DNA from: Sphingomonas glacialis
GTDB lineage: Bacteria; Pseudomonadota; Alphaproteobacteria; Sphingomonadales; Sphingomonadaceae
DNA length: 64,000 nt
Reading direction: 5' to 3'
NCBI RefSeq assembly: GCF_014653575.1
Contig: NZ_BNAQ01000001.1
Location: 868,001 to 932,000, forward strand
Shown in pieces: positions 25,504-33,812 of the stretch; position 1 is the stretch's first letter; each line of letters opens with the position of its first letter. Made by a program: the position numbers and the translations under genes. The notes below the pieces were generated by a model that was not told the DNA's origin, did no database searches, and was given only the letters and a program-made list of their open reading frames with translations.

Positions 25504-27213
25504 TCAGCCGACCACCAGCGCGGCCAGCGCGGTCTCATTGCCAAGCAGATGCACGAGCCCCGGCGCCGGTCGCGCGATCCCGTGCGGCCCAAGCGCGGCA
25601 AGCGTCGCCGCATCGGCCGCGGCGTCGTTGCGGAGCGCGATCCGCAACCGGCCATGATGCCGTGAACTGCCCGCGATATTGCCCGAACCGCCCAGCGCCG
25701 CGATCAGCCGGTCCGACAGCACCAGCGGGGCCGTCTCGTCCGCCACCGGCGTCGCCGCCGCGACGTCGCCCATTGCCAGCGCGTCGCGGATCTCGACCGC
25801 CACCAGGTCGGCGATCGGGCCCAGCACGACTTGCAGTGCGGTGGCAGAGGGACGGATCACCCCACGCGCACCGAGCGCCTTCAACGCCGCCTCGTCGACC
25901 GCGGCCTGATCGCGCACCACCAGCCGCAGGCGCGTCGTGCAAGCGCTGACCGTGGTGAGGTTCGCGCTGCCACCAAGCGCTTGCGCAAACGCGCGTCCGC
26001 GCCCGCCTGCCGCGACCGGCGGCGCGCTCGTCGGCGTACCGAGCAGCGGCTCGCGACCCGGCGTCGGCAAGTCGAAGCGCCGGATGAAGAAGCGGAACAG
26101 CCCGTAATAGAGCAGGAAATACACCGCCCCGACCGGCAACAGCAGCAGCGGCCGCGTCGCCTTGCCGTAATTGAGGACATAATCGAGCAGCCCGGCCGAG
26201 AAACCGAAGCCGAGCTTCACGCCGAGCAGATCCATCACCGCCATCGACAGGCCGGTCAGCAGCGCGTGGATCACATACAGCAATGGCGCGAGGAACATGA
26301 AGCTGAACTCGATCGGCTCGGTCACCCCGGTCAGCGCCGAGGTCAACGCCAGGCTGAACAGCATGCCCCCAACGGCCTTGCGCCGGTCGGGCGCGGCGGC
26401 GTGATACATGGCGAGGCACGCCGCGGGCAGGCCGAACATCATCACCGGGAAGAACCCCGCCATGAAGCTACCCGCGCTCGGATCGCCGGCGAAGAAACGC
26501 CGCAAATCGCCGGTCGTGCCGTGCCAGTCGCCGACGACGAACCAGGCGACGTTGTTGAGGACGTGATGCAGCCCGGTCACCAGCAGCAGCCGGTTGAGCA
26601 CGCCGAACGCGAACACGCCGGGCGCCCCGGCGCTGGTCGCGGCAAAGCTCAGCGCGTCGATCCCGCCGCTGATCGTCTGAAAGCCGAAGCCGACCACCAT
26701 CGCCAGCAGCAACCCGGCCAGCCCCGCCACGATCGGCACGAAACGGCGCCCACCGAAGAAAGCGAGATATTCTGGCAGCTTGATCGTCGCGAACCGATTG
26801 TAGAACAGGCCCCCCACCAGCCCCGAGAGAATGCCGATCGGAACGTCGAGCCGCGCCATCACCTTGGCCTTCCACGCCGTGACCGCGAGATCGATCGACG
26901 CACCGGTGAACCCGGCGGCGGCCTCTGGCGGAACGCTCAGCAAGGTCTTGCCCGCCTCGGTCGTCACCAGGAAGCAGGTCACGCCGGCGAGGCACGCCGC
27001 GCCATTGCCGTCGCGCGCAAAACCGGTCGCCACGCCGATCGCGAACAGCAGCCCGAGATGCGCGAAGATCGCCTGCCCCGCCGCGCCGATGAACGGCAGG
27101 CCGTGGAGATCGGGCTGGCCGAGCCGCAGCAGGAGCCCGGCAATCGGCAGAACGGCGATCGGCAGCATCAGCGCCCGACCGAGTGGCTGGAGCGCGCCGA
27201 GGATCGATTTCAT
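25504..27213 (-). CDS. nagE: PTS N-acetylglucosamine transporter EIICB (with a second, Cys-less EIIB domain)
   Basis: A 569-residue membrane transporter that phosphorylates GlcNAc during uptake to GlcNAc-6-phosphate. Residues 1-380 form the EIIC channel with about 10 hydrophobic segments and the family motifs NRFATIKLPEYLAFFGGRRF and TGVTEPIEFSFMFLAP. The EIIB domain (about 405-480) has the phosphorylated cysteine C425 in TVSACTTRLRL. A second EIIB-like domain (about 500-569) aligns with the first but has His519 where the cysteine should be. The EIIA function is supplied by the fused protein encoded immediately upstream, whose stop overlaps this start (ATGA at 27210-27213). AGGAG lies 8 bases before the ATG. 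Confidence 0.93.
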   Translation of the reverse strand: MKSILGALQPLGRALMLPIAVLPIAGLLLRLGQPDLHGLPFIGAAGQAIFAHLGLLFAIGVATGFARDGNGAACLAGVTCFLVTTEAGKTLLSVPPEAAAGFTGASIDLAVTAWKAKVMARLDVPIGILSGLVGGLFYNRFATIKLPEYLAFFGGRRFVPIVAGLAGLLLAMVVGFGFQTISGGIDALSFAATSAGAPGVFAFGVLNRLLLVTGLHHVLNNVAWFVVGDWHGTTGDLRRFFAGDPSAGSFMAGFFPVMMFGLPAACLAMYHAAAPDRRKAVGGMLFSLALTSALTGVTEPIEFSFMFLAPLLYVIHALLTGLSMAVMDLLGVKLGFGFSAGLLDYVLNYGKATRPLLLLPVGAVYFLLYYGLFRFFIRRFDLPTPGREPLLGTPTSAPPVAAGGRGRAFAQALGGSANLTTVSACTTRLRLVVRDQAAVDEAALKALGARGVIRPSATALQVVLGPIADLVAVEIRDALAMGDVAAATPVADETAPLVLSDRLIAALGGSGNIAGSSRHHGRLRIALRNDAAADAATLAALGPHGIARPAPGLVHLLGNETALAALVVG

Positions 27214-29705
27214 GCCGGCATCTCCTGGGGGGCGAAGGCGCGCGCGAGCGCGCGGATGTGATCGGCCGAGGTGCACTCAAGCGCTTGCGCGGCGTGCGTG
27301 CGGCACGCGGCGAGCGTCAGGCCGGCGACCAGCGCCTTGATCGTCGGGATCATACCCGGGGTCGCGGACAATTCGGTCACGCCGAGCCCGAGCAGGATCG
27401 GCACCGCGAGCGAATCGGAAGCGAGCCCGCCGCACACCCCGGTCCAGCGCGCATGGCGCGCGCCACCCCGACACGTCTCGCCGATCAGCCGCAGGACCGC
27501 GGGGTGGAGCCCGTCGAGCGCACTCGCCACCGCCGGATTGGCGCGGTCCATCGCCAGCGTATATTGCGTCAGGTCGTTGGTGCCGATCGACAGGAAATCG
27601 GCCTCGCGCGCGAGCAGGTCGGCGGTGATTGCCGCCGCCGGGGTTTCGACCATGATGCCGAGCGCAACGGGCTCGGCGATCGCCAGTTCGCCACGAAGCC
27701 GGTCAAGTACGGCACGCACCGCGCGCAGTTCCTCGATCCGCGCCACCATCGGCAGCATGATCCGGCACTGGCCGATCGGCCGCACCGCCAGGATCGCGCG
27801 CAACTGGTCTTCGAGCAGATCGGGATGCGCCAATCCGACGCGGATACCGCGCAGGCCGAGCGCCGGGTTTTCCTCGGGCGCGATCGGCAGATAAGGCGCG
27901 GGCTTGTCGCCGCCGATGTCGAGCAAGCGGACGATCAACGGTCGCCCATCGAGCGCGTCGGCGATCGCCTGATACTCGGCGGTCTGTTCGGCCACGCTCG
28001 GCGGTGTCGCGCGTTCGAGGAACAGGAATTCGGTGCGCAGCAACCCGCAGCCTTCGGCCCCGTTCGCCACTGCCGGCGCCGCCTCGGCGCGATGGCCGAG
28101 ATTGGCGACCACTTCGATCCGCGCGCCATCGGCGGTGTGGCACAGCGTATGCGCACGCGCGAGCGCGTCGGCGCGACGCGTTGCGGCAACGGCCTGTGCG
28201 CGTTCGGCTTCGGCGAACTGCTCGGCCGAGGGTGCGGTGTGCAACAGGCCGGCCGAGGCATCGAGGATCACGCGCGTGCCCTCGGCCACGCCCTGCAAAG
28301 CCGAACCGATCGCGACCAGCGCGGGCACGCCCGTCGCCGCGGCGAGGATCGCGACATGCGAGGTCGGCCCGCCCTTGGCAATGCACAGCCCGGCCAGCCC
28401 TGCGCCTGCCGCGAGGAAGTCCGAGGGCATCAGATCGTCGGCAAGCAGGATTGTCCCGGCGGGATACTCCACCGTGCCCGACTCCGCCCCGGCGAGCCGC
28501 GCCAGCACCTGTCGTTCGAGATCGAGCAAATCATCGGCGCGCTCGGCGAGGCGGGCATCGCCGCCGCCGCGCAATGCGTCAGCCTGCGGCCGGATCGCGT
28601 TGCGCCAGGCATGGCCGGCGCTTTCGCCACGCGCGATCCCGGCGTGCGTCGCATCGAGCAACGCCGGGTCGCCGAGTAGCGCGGCATGCGCGTCGAGAAT
28701 GGCGCGCGCCGCGCCGCTCGCCGCGACCGAGCGCTCGGCGAGCTCACCAGTCAGCGCGGCATGTGCGGCCCGGAAGGCGGTTTCCTCGGCAGCAATGCCA
28801 TTGCCTTCGAGCGCAACCTCGCGGTCGACCGCACGGTGATGCCGCACCGTCCCGATGGCGATGCCGGGCGCAGCGGTGACACCGGCCAACGCGCCGTCGG
28901 GCACGTCGCGGGGCATGACCGCGGCCGGCGCTGTCGGTGCCGCCACCGGCTCCTCCATCCCACTCTCGATCAATCCGACCAGCGCATCGAGCGCCGCCAG
29001 CGAATCCTGCCCGCTCGCGATCAACCGCACCGTATCGCCCCGTCCGATGGCGAGTGCGAGCAGCGCGGTCGGGCTCGTCGCCGGAGCCCCCTGCCCGTCT
29101 TTCTCGAGCGTAATGGTCGCCGTAAAACTGCGCGCCAGCATCGCGATCCGTCCGGCGGGGCGCGCGTGGATGCCGTGCGGCAGCGCGATCTGGAGCAGGC
29201 GCGTCTCGGTCGGCCCCGTCGCATCGGTGGCCAAGGTCTCGCCGAGGCCACCGCTCAACGTCATCAACGGCGCGCCGACTTCGATCAGGCCGACATCGGC
29301 GGTGCGCTCGACCGTGATCCCGACGCCCTCGACGAGCAGGATCGGCGTCACCACCGCGCGCGCTTCGCGCACCAGCAAGTCGAGATCGAAGTCGATCAGC
29401 GGATCGCCCGCCGCCACCACATCGCCGACCGCGACACGCGCGGTAAAACCGCGCCCGCCCAGCGCGACGGTGTCGATCCCGAGATGGATCATAATCTGCG
29501 CGCCGTTATCGGCTTCGAGCGTCACCGCGTGGTGCGTCGCCTGCAAGCCGACGATGCGCCCGGCGCACGGCGCGAACAGGCACGTACCGGTCGGATCGAT
29601 CGCGATCCCGTCGCCGAGCATCCGGCCGGCGAACACCGCGTCGGGAACGTCCTCGAGCGCAGTGACCCAGCCTTGCAGCGGTGCGAACAGCAGGATCGGC
29701 GCCAT
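27210..29705 (-). CDS. Fused PTS protein EIIA(Glc-type)-HPr-Enzyme I
   Basis: An 831-residue cytoplasmic protein combining the whole phosphoryl relay for the GlcNAc PTS. Residues 1-150 are a glucose-type EIIA with the phosphorylated H74 in IMIHLGIDTV. Residues about 168-255 are HPr with the active H180 in PHGIHARPAG. The rest is Enzyme I: the swivel domain with H450 in GGPTSHVAILA, then the PEP-binding barrel with the conserved cysteine in GVCGGLASDS and DFLSIGTNDLTQY. Phosphate would pass from PEP to EI H450, HPr H180, EIIA H74 and then C425 of NagE. GGAG lies close before the ATG. It sits 27 bases after nagA and overlaps nagE, so the two genes together form a self-sufficient transport system. 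Confidence 0.95.
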   Translation of the reverse strand: MAPILLFAPLQGWVTALEDVPDAVFAGRMLGDGIAIDPTGTCLFAPCAGRIVGLQATHHAVTLEADNGAQIMIHLGIDTVALGGRGFTARVAVGDVVAAGDPLIDFDLDLLVREARAVVTPILLVEGVGITVERTADVGLIEVGAPLMTLSGGLGETLATDATGPTETRLLQIALPHGIHARPAGRIAMLARSFTATITLEKDGQGAPATSPTALLALAIGRGDTVRLIASGQDSLAALDALVGLIESGMEEPVAAPTAPAAVMPRDVPDGALAGVTAAPGIAIGTVRHHRAVDREVALEGNGIAAEETAFRAAHAALTGELAERSVAASGAARAILDAHAALLGDPALLDATHAGIARGESAGHAWRNAIRPQADALRGGGDARLAERADDLLDLERQVLARLAGAESGTVEYPAGTILLADDLMPSDFLAAGAGLAGLCIAKGGPTSHVAILAAATGVPALVAIGSALQGVAEGTRVILDASAGLLHTAPSAEQFAEAERAQAVAATRRADALARAHTLCHTADGARIEVVANLGHRAEAAPAVANGAEGCGLLRTEFLFLERATPPSVAEQTAEYQAIADALDGRPLIVRLLDIGGDKPAPYLPIAPEENPALGLRGIRVGLAHPDLLEDQLRAILAVRPIGQCRIMLPMVARIEELRAVRAVLDRLRGELAIAEPVALGIMVETPAAAITADLLAREADFLSIGTNDLTQYTLAMDRANPAVASALDGLHPAVLRLIGETCRGGARHARWTGVCGGLASDSLAVPILLGLGVTELSATPGMIPTIKALVAGLTLAACRTHAAQALECTSADHIRALARAFAPQEMPA

Positions 29706-29732
29706 GGTCTCTCCTAGAAAGGTAGGTCGTGC

Positions 29733-30890
29733 TCAGGCCGCAACCGATGGCGGCGGAGCGTGCGCGGCGATCTCGCCGGCGATGACCGTCGTCACTGCAT
29801 GGAGACCGGCGTCGAGCTGCACCCAATCGGCGCGGCGTCCGGTCGCGATCGTGCCGCGTTCGCGCGACAGGCCGAGGAATGCGGCGGGATTGGTCGCCGC
29901 CATTGCCGCGGCTCGTTCCGCAGGCACGCCGAGGCGGTCCACGGTGTTGCGCACCGCCGCCGCCATATCGAGGTCGGACCCGGCGAGCGTGCCATCGGCG
30001 CCGACGCAGCGCCCGCCCTCGACATGGATCTCGCGCCCTTGCAGCACGAAGCTCTTGGTCGCCGCGTTGACGCACGGCATCGCGTCCGACACCAGCATCA
30101 TCCGGTCGGCCGGTCGTGCGCGCAGCGCGATCCGCAGCACGGCATCGTCGACATGGAAGCCATCGACGATCAGCCCGCAATAGACATAGCTGTCGTCGAG
30201 CGCCGCACCGACCACGCCCGGTGCACGGTGGACCAGCGGCGACATCGCGTTGAACAGATGCGTCACGCCGGTCACCCCGGCGGCGAACCCAGCGGTCGCC
30301 TCGGCATAGGTCGCGTCGCTATGTCCCAGGCTGACCAGCACCCCGGCCCGCGCCAGTGCCGCGATTCGATCGGCCGGCGCCAGCTCGGGCGCGAGCGTCA
30401 CCATCACCTGGCCGCGCCGCGGCTTGAGCAGCAGCGCCATCAGCGCATCGTCGAGCGCACCGAAATGCCGAGGATCGTGGATCCCCTTGCGCGCGATGTT
30501 GATCACCGGGCCCTCGATATGCGCACCAAGCACGCCCGGCACGCCCGCCGCGATCGCCGCGTCGGTCGCGTCGAGCGCTTGCGCGATCGCTTCGTGGGTA
30601 TCGCTGATCAGCGTCGGCAGGAACGCGGTTGTGCCGAACGGGCGATGCGCATCGCCGATCGCGGCAATGCCCTCGACACTCAGCGCGTCGTTGAAGAGGA
30701 CGCCGCCGCCGCCATTGACCTGTGTATCGATGAAGCCGGGCATCAGCCAACCGCCGTCGAGATCGATCGCTCCTGGACCGGCGCGGTCGACGATCGCGAC
30801 GATGATACCGCCCTCGACGTCGACCATCGCGTCGCTGAGCACCCCACGCGGCGTGACGATATGACCGTTGACGAACGAATGCGAAGTCAT
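29733..30890 (-). CDS. nagA: N-acetylglucosamine-6-phosphate deacetylase
   Basis: A 385-residue amidohydrolase-fold enzyme that converts GlcNAc-6-phosphate to glucosamine-6-phosphate and acetate. Motifs include GWLMPGFIDTQVNGGGG, GAHIEGPVIN (the metal-binding glutamate, in a slightly unusual version of the common HLEGPF), SLGHSDATYAEA, THLFNAMSPL and MLVSDAMPCV with the catalytic aspartate. Substrate should come directly from NagE. The start overlaps the nagB-II stop by ATGA (30887-30890), so deaminase and deacetylase are made together. No signal peptide is present, which is consistent with a cytoplasmic role. Confidence 0.95.
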   Translation of the reverse strand: MTSHSFVNGHIVTPRGVLSDAMVDVEGGIIVAIVDRAGPGAIDLDGGWLMPGFIDTQVNGGGGVLFNDALSVEGIAAIGDAHRPFGTTAFLPTLISDTHEAIAQALDATDAAIAAGVPGVLGAHIEGPVINIARKGIHDPRHFGALDDALMALLLKPRRGQVMVTLAPELAPADRIAALARAGVLVSLGHSDATYAEATAGFAAGVTGVTHLFNAMSPLVHRAPGVVGAALDDSYVYCGLIVDGFHVDDAVLRIALRARPADRMMLVSDAMPCVNAATKSFVLQGREIHVEGGRCVGADGTLAGSDLDMAAAVRNTVDRLGVPAERAAAMAATNPAAFLGLSRERGTIATGRRADWVQLDAGLHAVTTVIAGEIAAHAPPPSVAA

Positions 30891-31921
30891 AGCGTAATGG
30901 TTACCTTGCTGAGGTGGCTTGGCGCGTCGGGATCATAGCCGCGCGCCCGCGCGAGCGCATCGACCATGCGATAGCAGCGCTGGATCATCAGGATCGGCTC
31001 GATGGCGGGATGACCGTGCAGCGCGGGCACCGCGGCGGCATCGCACAGCGCGACGTTCGCGCCGCGCGCGGCAAATTCGGCCGCGACCGCGCGAACGTCG
31101 TCGCCCGCCCGGTCCGAGGTGGCAAAGGCCAGGATCGGGAACCCCGCGCCGACGATCGCCATCGGACCGTGGCGCACTTCGGCGGCGCTGAACGCTTCGG
31201 CATGCAGCCCGCAGGTTTCCTTGAGCTTGAGCGCAGCCTCCTGCGCGATGCCGAGCCCCAGCCCGCGACCGATCACGAACAGGTTGGTCGCCGGCCGCAG
31301 CATCGCCGCGGCCTCGGGCCAATCGAGCGTCCAGGCGTGCGCCAGCGTCTCGGGCAGTCGCGCGACCGCGTCCTGCAAAGCCGCATCCTCGCGCCACGCC
31401 GCGACCAGCGCGGCGAGCGCGGCGAGCGCGGCGATATACGATTTGGTCGCTGCGACCGACCGCTCGACCCCGGCCGACAGCGGCACCAGCGTATCCGCCA
31501 TCTGCGCGAGCGGAGATTCCACATCGTTGACCAGCGCCACCACGTGGCCGCCGGCTGCCTGCTGTGCTGCAACCGTGCTCAACAGGTCGCTGCTGCGCCC
31601 GCTTTGCGAGATCGCGATGCACAGCGCCCGCCCTGCCGCGGCCGGGGCATGATAAACCGAGGCGACCGAGGGTGCGGCCGAGGCGACCGGCACGCCGAGA
31701 TAGGTTTCGATCAAATATTTGCCAAAGGTCGCAGCATGGTCGGACGACCCGCGCGCGCACGTCACCACCACCGCCGGCGGCGCGGCGCGCAGCCGCGCGC
31801 CGAGCGCAGCAAAGGTCGCTGCATTGGCGGCGAGCATCCGCGCAACCGCGTTGCCCGCGTCGGCGGCCTCCTGGAACATCAGCGTGGCGCCCGCAGGCTC
31901 TGGAGACTTGGTTTCGTGCAT
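30887..31921 (-). CDS. nagB-II: Glucosamine-6-phosphate deaminase, NagB-II (SIS-domain) type
   Basis: A 344-residue double-SIS-domain protein. The first SIS domain shows VVTCARGSSDHAATFGKYLIE and IAISQSGRSSDLL; the second shows LFVIGRGLGLGIAQEAALKLKET and SAAEVRHGPMAIV. This is the AgaS/NagB-II type that replaces the unrelated classical NagB in many proteobacteria, giving fructose-6-phosphate and ammonia. It lacks the glutamine amidotransferase domain of GlmS, which argues for deamination rather than synthesis. ATG 31921 begins a family-like N-terminus (MHETKSPEPAG). A TTG at 31975, overlapping the cutC stop as TTGA, would add 18 residues and place the candidate operator inside the gene, so it is considered less likely. 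Confidence 0.9.
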   Translation of the reverse strand: MHETKSPEPAGATLMFQEAADAGNAVARMLAANAATFAALGARLRAAPPAVVVTCARGSSDHAATFGKYLIETYLGVPVASAAPSVASVYHAPAAAGRALCIAISQSGRSSDLLSTVAAQQAAGGHVVALVNDVESPLAQMADTLVPLSAGVERSVAATKSYIAALAALAALVAAWREDAALQDAVARLPETLAHAWTLDWPEAAAMLRPATNLFVIGRGLGLGIAQEAALKLKETCGLHAEAFSAAEVRHGPMAIVGAGFPILAFATSDRAGDDVRAVAAEFAARGANVALCDAAAVPALHGHPAIEPILMIQRCYRMVDALARARGYDPDAPSHLSKVTITL

Positions 31922-31955
31922 GCCCGATCCATCTGCGAGGTCAGGCTGGATAGGT

Positions 31956-31970
31956 TGTATATTGGTATTA
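31956..31970. promoter_or_regulatory. Candidate operator (TATATTGGTATTA) upstream of nagB-II
   Basis: The AT-rich stretch from 31956 to 31970 contains TATATTGGTATTA, which shares TATATTGGT with the site before GH20 and ATTGGTAT with the site before gntR. It lies between the cutC stop and the preferred nagB-II start, so it could drive or control an internal promoter for nagB-II, nagA and the PTS genes. Confidence 0.45.
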
Positions 31971-31971
31971 C

Positions 31972-32712
31972 TCAAGGGGCGGACCGCAACTTTTCAGCGA
32001 GCGCGGCAACCTGCGCGACATCGGTGTCGCCCGCTTGCGGACCGAGGAAGCCGAAACGCCGTTCGGCAAGCTCCTCGGCGACATCGTGGAGCGTCCGCGC
32101 CGAGGCGTGGACTTCGCGGATTCCGGTCGCGAGAAGCGCCGGGACAGTCGCGGGGGTGACCCCGCTCCCGGCAAGCAGGACGATCCGCCCTGCGGCCTGC
32201 ACTTGCAGCGCGGCGAGCGTCGCCACGCCGTCGATCGCGCGCGGCGCACAGCCCGAGGTCAGGATCCGATCGAACCCGAGCGCGATCGCTTGCTCGAGCG
32301 CCGCCGCCGGATCGGGCACCAGATCGAACGCGCGATGCAGCGTGAGCGACAGCGGCACGCCCCGCGCCGCGCCAAGCGCGCGGGCCAGTGCGATCCACTG
32401 CGCCAGCAGCGTCGTATCGAGGCAATAGTCCGGGGTCGACGCGCCGATCACCACCCCCGCAAGCCCGGCCTCGGCAGCATCGCGCATATCCCCGGCAATC
32501 AACGCCTGCTCGGCCGGACCATAGACGAACCCGCCCGCGCGCGGCCGCGCCAGGAGATGAACCGGCAAAGGCGCCTCTGCCGCCGCACGGATCAGCGAAC
32601 CTGGCGGCGTGAGCCCCCCGACCGACAGCGCCGCGCACAGTTCGATCCGATCGGCACCACCCGCCACCGCCGCGCCGATTCCGGCGACGGTCTCGACGCA
32701 CACTTCGAGCAT
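31972..32712 (-). CDS. cutC: CutC-family TIM-barrel protein
   Basis: A 246-residue protein of the CutC family (PF03932). The recognisable segments are MLEVCVETVAGIGAAVAGGA, ADRIELCAALSVGGLTPPGS, LTLHRAFDLVPDP and LLAGSGVTPATVPALL. The family was named for copper homeostasis, but a direct copper role has been disputed and the TIM-barrel architecture suggests an enzyme. Here it sits inside a GlcNAc operon between glycosylasparaginase and nagB-II, which points to sugar or amino-sugar metabolism rather than copper. AAGGA lies 8 bases before ATG 32712; a GTG 5 codons earlier is the alternative start. The stop abuts the nagB-II control region. Confidence 0.88.
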   Translation of the reverse strand: MLEVCVETVAGIGAAVAGGADRIELCAALSVGGLTPPGSLIRAAAEAPLPVHLLARPRAGGFVYGPAEQALIAGDMRDAAEAGLAGVVIGASTPDYCLDTTLLAQWIALARALGAARGVPLSLTLHRAFDLVPDPAAALEQAIALGFDRILTSGCAPRAIDGVATLAALQVQAAGRIVLLAGSGVTPATVPALLATGIREVHASARTLHDVAEELAERRFGFLGPQAGDTDVAQVAALAEKLRSAP

Positions 32713-32737
32713 GACCCGGTCCTTCACTCTGTGCCGC

Positions 32738-33745
32738 CTATGCCTGGAACAGCGACGCCGCTTTGTGGATCACCGTATGTCCCGCCATGTCGGTCACGGC
32801 ATAGGTGAACCCCGGCAGCAAACAAAAGGCGCCGACATTTCCGCGCGGATCGAGCGCGAGGAATCCGACCTGCACGCCGCGGATCGCAGCGCCGCGCAGG
32901 GTGGCGATGTGGCGCACGACCTCCTCGCATGCCGCTTGCGGCGATCGCCCCGCGCGCATCGAGGCGATCACGCGCGCGCTGCCCGCGACACGAGTCACTT
33001 CTTCGCCGAGACCCGTCGACGTCGCGCCGCCGACGCCCGCCTCGACGAACAGCCCGCTACCGACCTGCGGCGAATCGCCGACCCGCCCGCGCATCTTGAA
33101 CGCCATGCCCGAGGTGGTGCAGGCGCCCGCCAGCCGGCCCCGCGCATCGCGCGCGAGCAAGCCGATCGTGTCATGATCGAGCGCCCCGCCAGGCGTGTGG
33201 AAGGGCGCATTCTCGCTGTTCGCCTGCGGGCTATAGTGCGCGGTCTTGAGCCACTCGCGCCACGCCTTCTCGGATTCGGGGGTCAGCAGCGTCTGTTGCG
33301 GAAAACCCTGATCCTTGGCGAACCGCGTTGCGCCGGCACCGACCAGCAGCGTGTGCGGCGTCTTCTCCATCACACGTCGCGCGACCGAAATGGCGTGCAT
33401 CGTATCCTCGAGCGCGGCGACGGCGCCGACTTGCCCGGTGTCGTCCATGATGACCGCGTCGAGCGTCACATGGCCATCGCGGTCGGGATAGCCGCTATAG
33501 CCGACCGAGTGATTGTTGGGGTCGGCCTCGGGCACCATCGCGCCCGCCTCGACCGCATCGAGCAGCGAGCCGCCACGCCGCAGCCGCGCGAACGCCGCGT
33601 CATTGGCGGCGGCGCCGAAATCCCAGGTCGACACGATCTGTGCACTCGCGGGCGCGCCAGCACCGGTCGCGCCAAGCACCTTTGCAGCGGGCCACGCGCC
33701 GGCCGCTGCGCCAACCATCGCAAGCAATGATCTTCTACTGGTCAT
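32738..33745 (-). CDS. N4-(beta-N-acetylglucosaminyl)-L-asparaginase (glycosylasparaginase), Tat-exported
   Basis: A 335-residue Ntn-hydrolase precursor. Members split themselves before a threonine to expose the nucleophile; here D192-T193 in LDHDTIGLLARDARGRLAG is the expected cut site, and the HDTIG motif is that of glycosylasparaginases (aspartylglucosaminidases) rather than of plain isoaspartyl peptidases. The later segments MRGRVGDSPQVGSGLFVEAG and STGLGEEVTR line the substrate site. It would hydrolyse the GlcNAc-Asn bond left once an N-glycan has been trimmed. The leader is twin-arginine type (TSRRSLLAMVGAAAGAWPA). AGGGGA precedes the ATG. It is the first gene of the nag operon, 25 bases before cutC, and divergent from the TonB receptor. 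Confidence 0.9.
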   Translation of the reverse strand: MTSRRSLLAMVGAAAGAWPAAKVLGATGAGAPASAQIVSTWDFGAAANDAAFARLRRGGSLLDAVEAGAMVPEADPNNHSVGYSGYPDRDGHVTLDAVIMDDTGQVGAVAALEDTMHAISVARRVMEKTPHTLLVGAGATRFAKDQGFPQQTLLTPESEKAWREWLKTAHYSPQANSENAPFHTPGGALDHDTIGLLARDARGRLAGACTTSGMAFKMRGRVGDSPQVGSGLFVEAGVGGATSTGLGEEVTRVAGSARVIASMRAGRSPQAACEEVVRHIATLRGAAIRGVQVGFLALDPRGNVGAFCLLPGFTYAVTDMAGHTVIHKAASLFQA

Positions 33746-33812
33746 GCCGTTCCCCTTCGCTACCGATGATGCGATCATGCCACATGCCACATAAATGTCA
33801 AAAGAGGTTCGG

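Noticed and set aside
30887-31921. Annotation as glucosamine-fructose-6-phosphate aminotransferase (GlmS)
   Set aside because: The glutamine amidotransferase domain is missing and the operon is catabolic, so the NagB-II deaminase reading is preferred.
31922-31975. TTG start for nagB-II overlapping the cutC stop
   Set aside because: It would add 18 residues that do not look like the family and would place the candidate operator inside the coding region. It stays possible because TTGA overlaps can be functional.
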